64,000 nt of DNA from Nonomuraea wenchangensis (GCF_900111685.1 NZ_FOHX01000014.1:186001-250000); one strand, 5' to 3'; numbered from the stretch's first letter, positions 42,169 to 50,927 are shown. Made by a program: numbers and translations. The notes: generated from the letters alone by a model not told the origin.

Positions 42169-43587
42169 ATGTCGGACGCAGAGTTGACGATGACGATCGG
42201 GGGCCGGGCCGTACGGGCGCCGCGCTCGTTCCCGATCGTGGACCCGTCGACGGGGGAGGTGGCCGCGCATGCCCCCACCGCCGAGGCGGAGCACGTCGAA
42301 GACGTCATGGCGGCGATGGCGGCGGCGCAGCCGGCGTGGGCCGCCGAGACGGCGGACGGCCGGGCACGGGTGATGCACCAGGGCGCCGACGCGGTCGCCG
42401 CCTCCATCGACGAGATCGCCCGGCTCTCGACCCTTGAGCTCGGCGCTCCGCTGGCCTTCTCCAAGGGGCTGGTGACGGGCGTGATCTCCGCCCTGCGCTA
42501 CTTCGCCGGCAGCGAAGTGGCCGGCGAGGTCCTCAGCGACAGCGAGAGCGAGCGGGTGGAGGTGTTGCGACGTCCGGTGGGACCGGTCGTCGCGATCACC
42601 CCGTGGAACGTGCCCGCGTACATGATGGGCCTCAAGATCGGTCCAGCGCTGGCGGCCGGCAACTGCGTGGTGGTCAAGCCGTCGCCCTACACCCCGCTCG
42701 CCACGCTCCGCGTCGGGGAGATCCTGCGCGAGGTGTTCCCCGCAGGGGTGCTGAACGTCGTGTCCGGCACCGACGAACTCGGCCCCATGCTGGTCGACCA
42801 CCCGGTCCCGCGGAAGGTCACCTTCACCGGATCGATTCCCACCGGGAAGGCGATCGCCGCGTCCGCCGCCAAGGACCTCAAGCGGGTGACCCTCGAACTG
42901 GGCGGCAACGACCCGGCGATCCTGCTCGACGACGTCGATGTGGAGGCGATCGCGCCGAAGCTCTTCTGGGCCGCGTTCACCAACTCCGGTCAGGTCTGCA
43001 TCGCGATCAAGCGCGTCTACGTCCCCGCGCACCTGCACGACGCCCTCGTCGATGCCCTCGTCGGACTCGTACCGTCGGTGCGGCTCGGGTCAGGGTTGGA
43101 CGAGAGCACCAACATGGGGCCGCTGCAGAACCGCGCGCAACTCGACTTCGTCGCCGCGCTCGTCGAGGACGCGAAGGCCAAGGGCGCCACGGTGGCCGCC
43201 GGCGGCCGGCCCGAGGACCGGCCGGGCTACTTCTACGCGCCCACCATCGTCGCCGGCGCCGCCGCGGGGATGCGCGTGGTCGACGAAGAGCAGTTCGGGC
43301 CGGTCCTTCCATTGGTGCCCTACACCGACCTCGAAGACACCGTCGCCCAGGCCAACCACCGCTACTTCGGCCTCGGCGCCTCCGTGTGGAGCGGCGACCT
43401 CGACCGCGCCGGCGCCGTCGCCGACCGGTTGGAGGCCGGGCAGGTCTGGGTCAACACCCACCAGTCCACGCTCGGCTTCTCCCAGCCGCTGACGGGGGTC
43501 AAGCACAGCGGCCTCGGGGTGGAGAAGGGCCGCTGGGGGCTCGAAACCTTCACCGAGCTGCAGACCCGCTACGTGTCCCGGGCCTGA
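42169..43587 (+). CDS. Aldehyde dehydrogenase family protein
   Basis: The 472-residue enzyme has GPVVAITPWNVPAYMMG, the general base Glu in LELGGNDPAILLDDV and the catalytic Cys in NSGQVCIAIKRVYV. It is the last gene of the P450-alcohol dehydrogenase-aldehyde dehydrogenase set and ends 62 bp before a bidirectional terminator. A set that takes a methyl or methylene group to a carboxylic acid is the natural reading. It is paralogous to the enzyme at 23141. Confidence 0.93.
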   Translation: MSDAELTMTIGGRAVRAPRSFPIVDPSTGEVAAHAPTAEAEHVEDVMAAMAAAQPAWAAETADGRARVMHQGADAVAASIDEIARLSTLELGAPLAFSKGLVTGVISALRYFAGSEVAGEVLSDSESERVEVLRRPVGPVVAITPWNVPAYMMGLKIGPALAAGNCVVVKPSPYTPLATLRVGEILREVFPAGVLNVVSGTDELGPMLVDHPVPRKVTFTGSIPTGKAIAASAAKDLKRVTLELGGNDPAILLDDVDVEAIAPKLFWAAFTNSGQVCIAIKRVYVPAHLHDALVDALVGLVPSVRLGSGLDESTNMGPLQNRAQLDFVAALVEDAKAKGATVAAGGRPEDRPGYFYAPTIVAGAAAGMRVVDEEQFGPVLPLVPYTDLEDTVAQANHRYFGLGASVWSGDLDRAGAVADRLEAGQVWVNTHQSTLGFSQPLTGVKHSGLGVEKGRWGLETFTELQTRYVSRA

Positions 43588-43649
43588 CGCGCCGGTTCCT
43601 GTTCCGCGGCCGGCGGCGACCTGCCCTCTACAAGACCACCACGCTCCCA

Positions 43650-43682
43650 GGGGTGGCCGAGCACGTGCGGCTCGGCCACCCC
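43650..43682. terminator. Bidirectional terminator between converging genes
   Basis: A perfect 12-bp stem, GGGGTGGCCGAG (43650-43661) with CTCGGCCACCCC (43671-43682), and a 9-nt loop. It separates the aldehyde dehydrogenase (+) and the SDR (-). Confidence 0.7.
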
Positions 43683-43688
43683 AAGTGG

Positions 43689-44432
43689 TCACGGCATGAA
43701 CTTCCCGCCGTTGACGTGCAGCGTCTGCCCGGTGATGAAGCCGGCTTCGTCCGAGGCGAGGAACCGTACCGCCTGAGCGATCTCCTCGACCTCTCCCGTT
43801 CGCCGCATCGGGATGCGGGAGGTGTCCAGCGGCGCCCCGGCCCTGGCGGTGCCCTCCGTCCGCGTCGGGCCGGGAGAGACGACGTTGACCCGCACCGCCG
43901 GAGCCAGCTCGGCCGCGAGGCACCGGCTCAAGCCCAGGACGCCGGCCTTGCTGGCCGAGTAGGCGACGAGATTCGGGTTGGCCATCGAACCGGCCCCGGA
44001 GGAGATGTTGACGATGGATCCGCCGCCGGTCTCCACCATGCTCCTGGCCGCCTCCCTGCAGACCAGGAACGTCCCGGTCAGGTTGACGCCGATGACCAGG
44101 TCCCAGGTCTCGTCGGTGGTGTCCAGAGCCGGTGCGAAGGGGAACACGCCGGCGCAGTTCACCACCGTGCGGATCCGCCCGTACTCGGAGACCGCGAGCT
44201 GGACCATCGCGCGGACCTGATCCGTTCGGGTGACGTCCACCGCCACGGCGGACGCCCGTACGCCGAACTCGTCCTGACACCGGGCGGCGACCGCCTTGGC
44301 GTTGTCGAGATCGACGTCCGCCACGACGAGCGATTCACCGTGCGAGGCGAACTCCAGCGCGATCCCCTTGCCGATGCCGCGGCCCGCTCCTGTCACCAGC
44401 GTCGCGCCGTCCCGCGCGTCCGTCTGTGTCAT
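43689..44432 (-). CDS. Short-chain dehydrogenase/reductase
   Basis: The 247-residue classical SDR has the cofactor motif VTGAGRGIGKG, the NCAG-type motif (VVNCAGVFPF), catalytic Ser in NISSGAGS and YSASKAG (Tyr and Lys). The start at ATG 44432 overlaps the P450 stop (ATGA); the longer frame upstream is shadow. It probably oxidises the alcohol formed by the overlapping P450, giving a second P450/dehydrogenase pair in the island. Confidence 0.93.
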   Translation of the reverse strand: MTQTDARDGATLVTGAGRGIGKGIALEFASHGESLVVADVDLDNAKAVAARCQDEFGVRASAVAVDVTRTDQVRAMVQLAVSEYGRIRTVVNCAGVFPFAPALDTTDETWDLVIGVNLTGTFLVCREAARSMVETGGGSIVNISSGAGSMANPNLVAYSASKAGVLGLSRCLAAELAPAVRVNVVSPGPTRTEGTARAGAPLDTSRIPMRRTGEVEEIAQAVRFLASDEAGFITGQTLHVNGGKFMP

Positions 44433-45679
44433 GCCCAACGCACCGGGAACGAGACGAGGCCGCGCGTGAGGAACCCCGCGAGCCACTCGACCTGGTCGGT
44501 CGCGAGCTCCAGCTTGCGCTCCGAAGCCAGATGGGCGAACGCCACCTGGGCCTCCAGACGGGCGAGGCTGGCGCCCAGGCACATGTGGATGCCGCCGCCG
44601 AAGGCCACGTGGCGGGGGCCCTCCCGCCGGATGTCGAACCTGTGCGGGTCGGTGAACGCCTCGGGGTCGCGGTTCGCGGCCGAGAGGATGGCGTAGACGT
44701 GCTCGTCCTTGCGGATCAGCACGTCCCCGAGCTTCATGTCCTCGGGCGCGATCCGCAGCAGGCTGTTACGCGGCGGCCCCTCGTAGCGGAGGATCTCCTC
44801 GACCGCGGACGGGATCACGTCCGGATGGGCCCGCATGTCGTCGTAGGCGTCCGGATGGGTGAGGAACAGGTGCATGCCGTTGGCGATCAGGTTCTTGGTG
44901 GTGCTGAACCCCGCGTTGTGCAGCAGCATGCAGTTGGCGATGATCTCCAGATCGGAGAGCCTGCCGTCCACGTCCTCGGCGTCGCTGGCCTCGATCAGCT
45001 GGGAGATGATGTCGGATCCGCCCGGGTTCGCCCGTCGTTCCTTGATGAGGTCCCCGAAGAAGGTGAAACACTCCTTCGCGATCGCCTCGCGCTCCGCGGC
45101 CACCTCCGGAGCCTGGGGCAGGGGTTCCAGAGCGCCGAACAGCGCCTGACCCCAGGCCGCGAAGTCCTCCTCCATGTCTGTGGGGACACCTACGAGGCGG
45201 CAGATCAGGCGCAGCGGCACCCGGTACGCGAAATCCTCGAGGAAGTCGAACTCGTCGCGCTCACGCAGGCCGGAGAGCAGGTCCTGGACGATCTCGTTGA
45301 TGTGACCCCGGCTCTGCTCCACGGACCTGGGGGTGAAGATCCGCGAGACGAGCCCGCGCAGCCGCGTATGGTCGGGCGGGTCCCGGAAGGCCATGCTCTC
45401 GAGGAACACCTGCTGGGTCGGGGTGATGCCGGTCCTGCCGTCCATCTCGTCCCGGCTCCAGCGCCGGTCCCGGACCAGAGCCTGCGCCTCGGCGTAGGAG
45501 GTCACGAGAACCGGACCCAGCGAGGTCCGGTAGACCGGCGCGTGTGCACGCAGACGGTCGAAGAAGGGGTAGGGGTCACGGGTGATGTCCGCACGGTCCG
45601 GATGGTCCGAGCTGAGGTACAGCACTACCTCTTCTGCGATGGTCCGGCCTTGGGGGTGCGATGTGAGACGGGTTGTCAT
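44429..45679 (-). CDS. Cytochrome P450
   Basis: The 416-residue P450 has I-helix NAGFSTTKNL, ExxR in EEILRYEGPPR, and heme loop FGGGIHMCLGASLARLEA with the proximal Cys. The start at ATG 45679 has GGAGGAGG 9 nt upstream; the longer open frame reaches into the operator and is not coding. It is transcribed away from the IclR gene, from a promoter with the paired box, and overlaps the SDR gene. Confidence 0.94.
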   Translation of the reverse strand: MTTRLTSHPQGRTIAEEVVLYLSSDHPDRADITRDPYPFFDRLRAHAPVYRTSLGPVLVTSYAEAQALVRDRRWSRDEMDGRTGITPTQQVFLESMAFRDPPDHTRLRGLVSRIFTPRSVEQSRGHINEIVQDLLSGLRERDEFDFLEDFAYRVPLRLICRLVGVPTDMEEDFAAWGQALFGALEPLPQAPEVAAEREAIAKECFTFFGDLIKERRANPGGSDIISQLIEASDAEDVDGRLSDLEIIANCMLLHNAGFSTTKNLIANGMHLFLTHPDAYDDMRAHPDVIPSAVEEILRYEGPPRNSLLRIAPEDMKLGDVLIRKDEHVYAILSAANRDPEAFTDPHRFDIRREGPRHVAFGGGIHMCLGASLARLEAQVAFAHLASERKLELATDQVEWLAGFLTRGLVSFPVRWA

Positions 45680-45807
45680 GCGGTCAAGCCTCCTCCGCGT
45701 ACTCCGCGCGGCCGCGCGGAGCGGATACCGCTCCCTCATCGCCTGTGTGTGCGCGTGTGGCGCATACGCGAAGGAGGGAAGAGCGGCAGCAGCAGTTGGG
45801 CGCATAT

Positions 45808-45852
45808 TGCGAATAACTGTAGTAGTGTACGGTATTTCGTTGTTCTAGCCAA
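45808..45852 (-). promoter_or_regulatory. Promoter and paired operator box of the P450-SDR operon
   Basis: Minus strand: -35 TTGGCT (45847-45852), 17-bp spacer, -10 TACACT (45824-45829). Box 1 CGAAATACCGTA (45828-45839) ends on the -10 TA, and box 2 CAGTTATTCGCA (45808-45819) is 20 bp downstream. The transcript leader is about 130 nt. Confidence 0.7.
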
Positions 45853-46019
45853 TGCTTGCAGCGGCCGAATGAGGCCGCTGACTCGGTCGCCGGGCGTCGT
45901 CGCGCGGCATGCCGGTCAAGGGTCACCTGCTGGTGTGAGGTGCAGACTCCGCTGCTCGTGGCCGACCGGCATCCTGGGCGGCAGTCGGGTCACATCGGAG
46001 GCGGCCTGACCAGCATGCG

Positions 46020-46051
46020 CGGCCAGTCGTAATTGCTGACGATATGTCGGA
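46020..46051 (+). promoter_or_regulatory. Paired operator box 1 upstream of the IclR gene
   Basis: CGGCCAGTCGTA (46020-46031) and CGATATGTCGGA (46040-46051), 20 bp apart. CTGACC (46006-46011) and TAATTG (46030-46035) with 18-bp spacing could be a promoter. It lies in the 949-bp gene-free stretch 45680-46628, which otherwise holds the P450 leader, a small stem (45860-45879) and the two further boxes. Confidence 0.55.
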
Positions 46052-46189
46052 GAGAGCCGATGACCAAGTACGGCATGTGCGGCGGGATGGCCCGGGGTGG
46101 AGTGGGCGGGCCCTCGCGTTCGGGCGCGAGCTGGAGGCGATGGATGATCTGCACCGGTTCATGGCCTGTCTCGCCCATGTACGCCTGAC

Positions 46190-46221
46190 CGGCAGGTCGT
46201 TAGTTTGGCCGAAATGTCGTT
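46190..46221 (+). promoter_or_regulatory. Paired operator box 2 upstream of the IclR gene
   Basis: CGGCAGGTCGTT (46190-46201) and CGAAATGTCGTT (46210-46221), 20 bp apart. TTAGTT at 46200-46205 falls where a -10 would be, but no good -35 is seen. Confidence 0.55.
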
Positions 46222-46365
46222 ATAGGATGCTGTCCCTGTCTCGCTCCGGCCGGGCAGGTCGCGGCGGGTGGATTGCCGTGCGAGGCGCGCCGGCGCAGGG
46301 GGACGGGGATGTGTATCGGTGATACGGGGGATAAATCGGGCGGCTTCGGCCATCCCGAGAGCGAA

Positions 46366-46397
46366 CGCGGGGGCGCTATGTTCGACGAAAATTCGTT
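46366..46397 (+). promoter_or_regulatory. Paired operator box 3 upstream of the IclR gene
   Basis: CGCGGGGGCGCT (46366-46377, weak) and CGAAAATTCGTT (46386-46397, good), 20 bp apart. It is 231 bp before the IclR start and no clear promoter elements could be assigned. Confidence 0.42.
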
Positions 46398-46628
46398 ATC
46401 GGCATCCATGCCACGGTATCCTTGATCCGGATTTGGCCATCCGGGGTGTGTGGACGGTTGATCTCGGCACCTCTACCCGATGACTCGCTCATTTCGAGGG
46501 CTGATCGGCGCGATGCCGTGCGAGTGTCGCGGACACGGGCAAGTCACCCGGGCCGGGTGGCGCCAGGTGTTCGATTGGCTTTTACCGACTGGCAAGGCAT
46601 CTTGAGCGACCAATGGAAAGGGATTCCG

Positions 46629-47462
46629 ATGGCGAAGGCTGTGGAACCGGTCCAGCCGGCCGAGGCCGCCCCACCTGCGCGGCGCGGGCGGCGTTCGCGC
46701 GGCGGTCCCGCGGAGGCCAACGGGACGACCGTGCCCGCCGCTGCCCGGGCGATGGCGCTCTTCGAGATTTTCGCGCGAGAGCGGCGCGAGCTCACCAAAT
46801 CCGAAGTGGCCAGGCTGCTGGACATACCCGAGAGCAGCAGTTCCGACCTGCTCAACACTCTGCACGAACTGGGTTATGTGAGCCGTACCGTCACGACACG
46901 GCGTTTCTACCCCACCGGCCGCCTGCTCGCCGTCGCCAAGGCGATCGCCGAGAACGACGCCCTCGCGGCGTTCGGCACCGAGGCGAGCGGGTTGCTCGCG
47001 CAGCGCTCGGGCGAAACGGCCTGTTGCGCGGTGCTCGCCGGTGACCGGATCAAGGTGCTCGCGGTCTCGGAGGGGCGGCACCGCCTGCGCTATGTGCTCG
47101 GGGTGGGGGACACCTTCACCATCCACGGCACCGCGATCGGAAAGGCGTTGCTGGGCGGCCTCGACGACCACGACATGAGCCGGACGCTGCGGCTGAAGGC
47201 GCTGTCCAGGCTCACGGACCGGACGAAGACCGAGCCGCGGGAACTCGAGGACGAGGTGCGCCGCCACCGGGAACTCGGCTGGTACCAAGCCGTCGACGAG
47301 GGCACGGTCGGCGTCAGTTCGTTCGCGGTCTCCAGTCGGATCGGGGACGACATGGTCGGTCTGGGGATCATCGGACCGACGGATCGGGTGCGCTCCAGCC
47401 AGGACGAACTGCTCAAGATCCTGCACGAGGTCAAGGACACCGTCTTCGGCAGCGCCTCCTGA
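46629..47462 (+). CDS. IclR-family transcriptional regulator
   Basis: The 277-residue regulator has a basic/Gly-rich N-terminal tail (RRGRRSRGGPAEANG), a winged helix (ALFEIFARERRELTKSEVAR, SSSDLLNTLHELGYVSR) and an IclR effector domain (GDTFTIHGTAIGKALLGGL, DEGTVGVSSFAVSSRI). The start at ATG 46629 has AAAGGGA upstream; the longer frame reaches into the operator DNA. IclR proteins bind aromatic acids or acyl-CoAs and usually recognise short palindromes in several copies. It is the only regulator inside the island and has three paired boxes upstream, so it is the best candidate to bind them. Confidence 0.92.
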   Translation: MAKAVEPVQPAEAAPPARRGRRSRGGPAEANGTTVPAAARAMALFEIFARERRELTKSEVARLLDIPESSSSDLLNTLHELGYVSRTVTTRRFYPTGRLLAVAKAIAENDALAAFGTEASGLLAQRSGETACCAVLAGDRIKVLAVSEGRHRLRYVLGVGDTFTIHGTAIGKALLGGLDDHDMSRTLRLKALSRLTDRTKTEPRELEDEVRRHRELGWYQAVDEGTVGVSSFAVSSRIGDDMVGLGIIGPTDRVRSSQDELLKILHEVKDTVFGSAS

Positions 47463-47566
47463 CAGGCTCGCTCGGCGGCCGGGATCGTACCGCTGAAACC
47501 GGATTTACTGGGGCTTTTCCGACAGTAAGGGCTTAAGCGAGAAAAGCGCCTTCCGCCACTAGGGAA

Positions 47567-47590
47567 AGCGCGCCGCGTCGGCGGCGCGCT
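47567..47590. terminator. Bidirectional terminator between IclR and the broken Rieske gene
   Basis: A 10-bp perfect stem AGCGCGCCGC (47567-47576) with GCGGCGCGCT (47581-47590) and a GTCG loop, in the 135-bp gap between converging genes; CCTCTCGT follows on the plus strand. Confidence 0.55.
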
Positions 47591-47597
47591 CCTCTCG

Positions 47598-48756
47598 TCA
47601 GTCGGCGGCGCGGGTGTAGTGATCGCGCCAGTCCTCGCCCTCGGGAACGTCGTATTGAGCCGGCCGCGGTTGTTCCTTGGGATCGAAACCTCTGGGGTCC
47701 TCGCCCTTCTGGACCCGCTGGACATTGTCGATCATCTGTCGGCGGAAGCGCGCGATGGCGAGGTCGGCGGGGACGAGATGCTCGACGGGGAAGCGCTCGA
47801 CGCCACCCATCGAAGCGCTCACCGCGAAATCCTCAGGGATGAAGCGGTAGAGGCCGGTGAAGCTGCCGTTCTTCATCGCCGCGCGGTCCTGCAGCCAGTT
47901 GTTCGACTTGTTCGGCCGGTCCGGCAGGTCGTGGAATTCGCGCCCGGCTCCGTAGACGTTCTTGGCGATGTCGTCGATGCCGTAGTAGGTGAGAATCTCC
48001 TGGCGGGCCTCTCCGTCCCTGATGTTCCGGGTCGGATCCCAGAAGGTCATGAAGAGGTACGACCGGTCGTCATCCACGGGCAACACCATCTGGGCAAGGT
48101 GGCCGGACTGGGTGAGGATCGACGTCGGGTGCTTGAAGCTCGTCACCCTCGCCCGGCGGCGCACCGAGCCGTCGACCTGCCGGTGCCGGCTCACGGCGGC
48201 ATAACGGAAGCCGAAGTCGGTCTCCTGCACCTCGATGTCCGGCGCGAGGTCCTGCGCCAGCACGCCCGCGGACGCGACCCGCGGCGTCCCGCCGAAGCTG
48301 GGCGCCGGTCCCTCACCTGCCGCCAGCTGACGCAAGGCGTCCTGGTGCAGCGAACCGGTGTGGGTGGTGTCGATGAGGCCCTCGACGAGACGCGTGTAGT
48401 TGGCGGAGCAGACGACGAGTTCGACCACGACGTTCTCGCCGGGCAGGTCGAAGAACGGGTAGCGCTGGAAGGGCGGCTCCTTGTCCTGGGGGCCCAAGTG
48501 CCCCCAGACGACGCCGCCGGCCACAGAGTGAAGCGCTGCGGTGCGTGCACAGTTCGTCGAGCAGCCCGAGGCGCCCCTCGCTGTCGCGGAAGAGCACGAA
48601 GTCCTCTCCCAGGGCGCGTACACGCATCGGGTCGCCGTCGTTGTCGGCCACATCGGTCGAGAGCGCGATCGGCAACCAGAACCGCTTGAAGCAGGCGTTC
48701 ATCGGCGTGCCAGGACCGACCTCCATGAGCAGTCTCTTCTGCGTGATCAGGTCCAT
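47598..48756 (-). pseudogene. Broken Rieske oxygenase gene (internal deletion and frameshift)
   Basis: The first part (ATG 48756, MDLITQKRLLMEVGPGTP) and the rest (GGVVWGHLGPQDKEPPFQRY onward, to 47598) are clearly the same protein family as the Rieske enzyme at 15002, but they lie in different frames. The join falls right after CTHRSASLC near 48500. By comparison with 15002, about 48 codons are missing (roughly 143 nt, not a multiple of 3), including the second Rieske ligand pair CxxH. The mononuclear iron motif IDTTHTGSLH is intact but is read only after the shift. No functional oxygenase can be made. The reading frames on both sides are otherwise clean, so the lesion looks recent. Confidence 0.85.
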
Positions 48757-48792
48757 GCACGACATCCCTTCGCCATGGCCGGGTGGGGACCT

Positions 48793-48824
48793 TACGGTAT
48801 TTCGGTATGTCAGTCGCGGTCTCG
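48793..48824 (-). promoter_or_regulatory. Paired operator box before the broken Rieske gene
   Basis: Minus-strand boxes CGAAATACCGTA (48793-48804, ideal) and CGAGACCGCGAC (48813-48824, weak, CG frame only), 20 bp apart, 37 bp before the ATG. The upstream box and the -35 look decayed relative to the intact copy at 14931-14975. Confidence 0.5.
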
Positions 48825-48861
48825 TGATCCCGTGTGACGCGCGTCGAAGGTTCCTGTCGGT

Positions 48862-48877
48862 GCCGAGCGCGCTCGGC
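48862..48877. promoter_or_regulatory. Perfect 16-bp palindrome in the divergent region
   Basis: GCCGAGCGCGCTCGGC is self-complementary over 16 bp. It lies between the operator pairs at 48793 and 48901. It could be a second regulator's site or a small hairpin; GC-rich DNA produces such palindromes fairly often. Confidence 0.3.
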
Positions 48878-48900
48878 GTGCGACCTGGTGTCCGCAGGAT

Positions 48901-48932
48901 TACGATATCTCGGTCGATGTTACGGCTGAGTG
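48901..48932. promoter_or_regulatory. Paired operator box, middle of the divergent region
   Basis: Minus-strand reading: CGAGATATCGTA (48901-48912) and CACTCAGCCGTA (48921-48932, weak), 20 bp apart. It is the second of three pairs in the 570-bp gene-free stretch 48757-49326. No promoter elements could be assigned. Confidence 0.45.
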
Positions 48933-49013
48933 TTGAAGGGGGCAAGGGCGGCGTCCGGCCGGGCGTCGGCCCCGGTGGGGGCCGAGGGTCGCAGGTGAAC
49001 GTGGCTGTCCCCC

Positions 49014-49059
49014 TTGCGCCCCTTCTGCGAAATATCGTAGATTTCCACGAAGTTACACG
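49014..49059 (+). promoter_or_regulatory. Promoter and paired operator box of the SDR operon
   Basis: -35 TTGCGC (49014-49019), 18-bp spacer, -10 TAGATT (49038-49043). Box 1 CGAAATATCGTA (49028-49039) ends on the -10 TA; box 2 CGAAGTTACACG (49048-49059) is 20 bp on. The first gene starts 268 bp downstream, so the leader is unusually long; nothing recognisable is encoded in it. Confidence 0.6.
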
Positions 49060-49326
49060 GATCCCTCGCCGGGGTGACGTGACGCTCGAGGAAATGCGTG
49101 TGCAAGCACTGATCGTGTTCTCCAGCCGCTCGCATCCGCGTACGGCCGCCGCCTCCTGTCCGCGCCGCGCGCAGGCAGGGCTCGGTCTCGTCGGTCGCCG
49201 ACCTTCATAAGCCTGAGCTCACCCGGTGCGGATCATGAACAGGCCACGTGGAGACGGGTCGCGACGGCCGAGCCGGCGCGGCCCGATACGTATGCACAAC
49301 GGTCGCGACGAGAGAGGGGCAGCCAG

Positions 49327-50121
49327 ATGGCACAGCCGACAGAAGAGGCGCAGAACTTCGGCGGATGGCCGGTCAACGGTGGCGCCCCGCCCGCGGACGG
49401 CGTGGCCTGGGTGGTCGGAGTCGGGGCGAAGCAAGGCACGGGTGCCGCCGTGGCCCGGCGTTTCGCCGCCGGCGGTCTGCACGTCGTCGTCACCGGACGT
49501 ACGAAGGAGAAGATCGCCGAGGTCGTCGAGGACATCCGGAGCCGGGGTGGGCGGGCGACGGCCGTGGTCGGTGACGCCGGCACGGAAGCCGGCCTCCAGG
49601 AATCGCTCGCGACCGTCGACGAGCTCGGGCCTCTCGTGGTCGCCACGTACAACGCGGGCGGATCCCAGTGGCGCTCCAGCATGCTGGACATGGACGCCGA
49701 GTTCTTCGAGAGCGTCTGGCGGACCAACTGCTTCGGCGCCTTCCTCACCGGACGTGAGTCGGCTCGCCGCATGGTCGGCAGGGGAGGCGGAGCCATCCTG
49801 TTCACCGGTTCCGTCTCCGGCGTGATCGCCCGGCCCAAGCTTGCCGCGTACGCCTCGGCGAAGTTCGGCCAGCGGGCCGTGGCCCAGGCGCTGGCGCGGG
49901 AGTTCGGGCCGCGCAACATCCACGTCGCGAACATCATCGTCCACGGCCCCATCGACGGAGATCGGCTCAACAGCGCCTTTCCGCAGGCGAAGGACCGCCG
50001 CCCGAAGGACGGCATGCTGGACATCGAGCAGATCGCGGAGACGTTCTGGCAGGTGCTCGTGCAGCCGCGCACGGCGTGGACCCAGGAGATGGACATCCGC
50101 CCCTACTGCGAGGAATTCTGA
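49327..50121 (+). CDS. SDR-family oxidoreductase (divergent cofactor loop)
   Basis: The 264-residue SDR-fold protein has an atypical glycine motif GVGAKQGTGAAVARRF in place of TGxxxGIG and the catalytic YASAKFG (Tyr, Lys) after LFTGSVSGVIA. Its C-terminus is DIRPYCEEF rather than a typical SDR end. The start has GAGAGGGGCAGCC upstream. Its stop shares a base with the next SDR's ATG (TGATG), so the two may form a heteromeric enzyme or act consecutively. Confidence 0.9.
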   Translation: MAQPTEEAQNFGGWPVNGGAPPADGVAWVVGVGAKQGTGAAVARRFAAGGLHVVVTGRTKEKIAEVVEDIRSRGGRATAVVGDAGTEAGLQESLATVDELGPLVVATYNAGGSQWRSSMLDMDAEFFESVWRTNCFGAFLTGRESARRMVGRGGGAILFTGSVSGVIARPKLAAYASAKFGQRAVAQALAREFGPRNIHVANIIVHGPIDGDRLNSAFPQAKDRRPKDGMLDIEQIAETFWQVLVQPRTAWTQEMDIRPYCEEF

Positions 50122-50927
50122 TGGCTTCGCCTGACGAGGTCGCCGACTACGTCGGGCGGCTCCGGCTCGACGGCCGCGGGGTCGTGGTGCTCGGCACCGG
50201 ACAGGGCATCGGAGGCGCCGTCTGTGAGGCCGTGGCGCAGGCGGGGGGCAGGGTCCTGTGCGTGGACCGGGACGGCGCCCAGGCCGAGGCCACGGCCGCC
50301 CGCTGCGGCGGCGAGGCGATGGCCGCCGACGTCACCGACCGGACTCGGCTCGGGTCGGTGTTCGACCGGGCGGAGGAGCTGTTCGGCGACGATCTCTACG
50401 GCATCGTGGACGTGGTGGGCGTCGCGATGCCCGAGCTCCTCGCCGACGGCACGGAGGAGTCGATGCAACGGCAGTTCGACCTAGTCCTGCGTCATCCCGT
50501 GCTCCTCGCCCAGGTGGCGATCCCGCGGCTGGCCCGCAGGGGCCGCGGCAGCGTGGTGTTCGTCGGATCGTTGGCGGGGGTGGCCAACACCAGGCGGCTC
50601 GGGCTGTACGGCACCGCGAAGGCGGCGGTCCACCACCTCGCGACCGCCTGCGCCCAGGAGTTCGGCCCGCAGGGTGTCCGGACCAACGCCATCGTCGTCG
50701 GCCGCGTCCTTCAGTCGGGCGGGGATCCGAACCCCGACGACGAGGCGGTGCGCGCGGTCGAGCGGGCCGTGCCGCAGGGGCGTTGCGGAGTGCCCGGCGA
50801 CATAGCGTCGGTGGTGCTCTTCCTGCTGTCCGACCTGGCCGGCTACGTCAACGGCGCCAGGATTCCGGTCGACGGTGGCATCGGCGTGGTCTCGCCGCTG
50901 CCGAGCACGCAGCGCGCCAACCGCTGA
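50121..50927 (+). CDS. Short-chain dehydrogenase/reductase
   Basis: The 268-residue SDR has VLGTGQGIGGAVCEA (cofactor loop), Ser in FVGSLAGVANT, YGTAKAA (Tyr, Lys) and a C-terminal DGGIGVVSPLPS. ATG 50121 has GAGGAA 6 nt upstream and overlaps the previous stop; an in-frame extension upstream is shadow. It pairs with the SDR before it. Confidence 0.9.
   Translation: MASPDEVADYVGRLRLDGRGVVVLGTGQGIGGAVCEAVAQAGGRVLCVDRDGAQAEATAARCGGEAMAADVTDRTRLGSVFDRAEELFGDDLYGIVDVVGVAMPELLADGTEESMQRQFDLVLRHPVLLAQVAIPRLARRGRGSVVFVGSLAGVANTRRLGLYGTAKAAVHHLATACAQEFGPQGVRTNAIVVGRVLQSGGDPNPDDEAVRAVERAVPQGRCGVPGDIASVVLFLLSDLAGYVNGARIPVDGGIGVVSPLPSTQRANR

Noticed and set aside
45680..45805. N-terminal extension of the P450 at 44429
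   Set aside because: GGAGGAGG lies just before ATG 45679, and the extension runs through the predicted leader toward box 2 at 45808.
46044..46322. 92-residue open frame between operator pairs upstream of the IclR gene
   Set aside because: Arg/Gly-rich shadow-like composition, no ribosome site, and it contains the operator pair at 46190.
48904..49135. Small open frames in the 570-bp divergent region
   Set aside because: No ribosome site, no family resemblance, and they overlap operator pairs.
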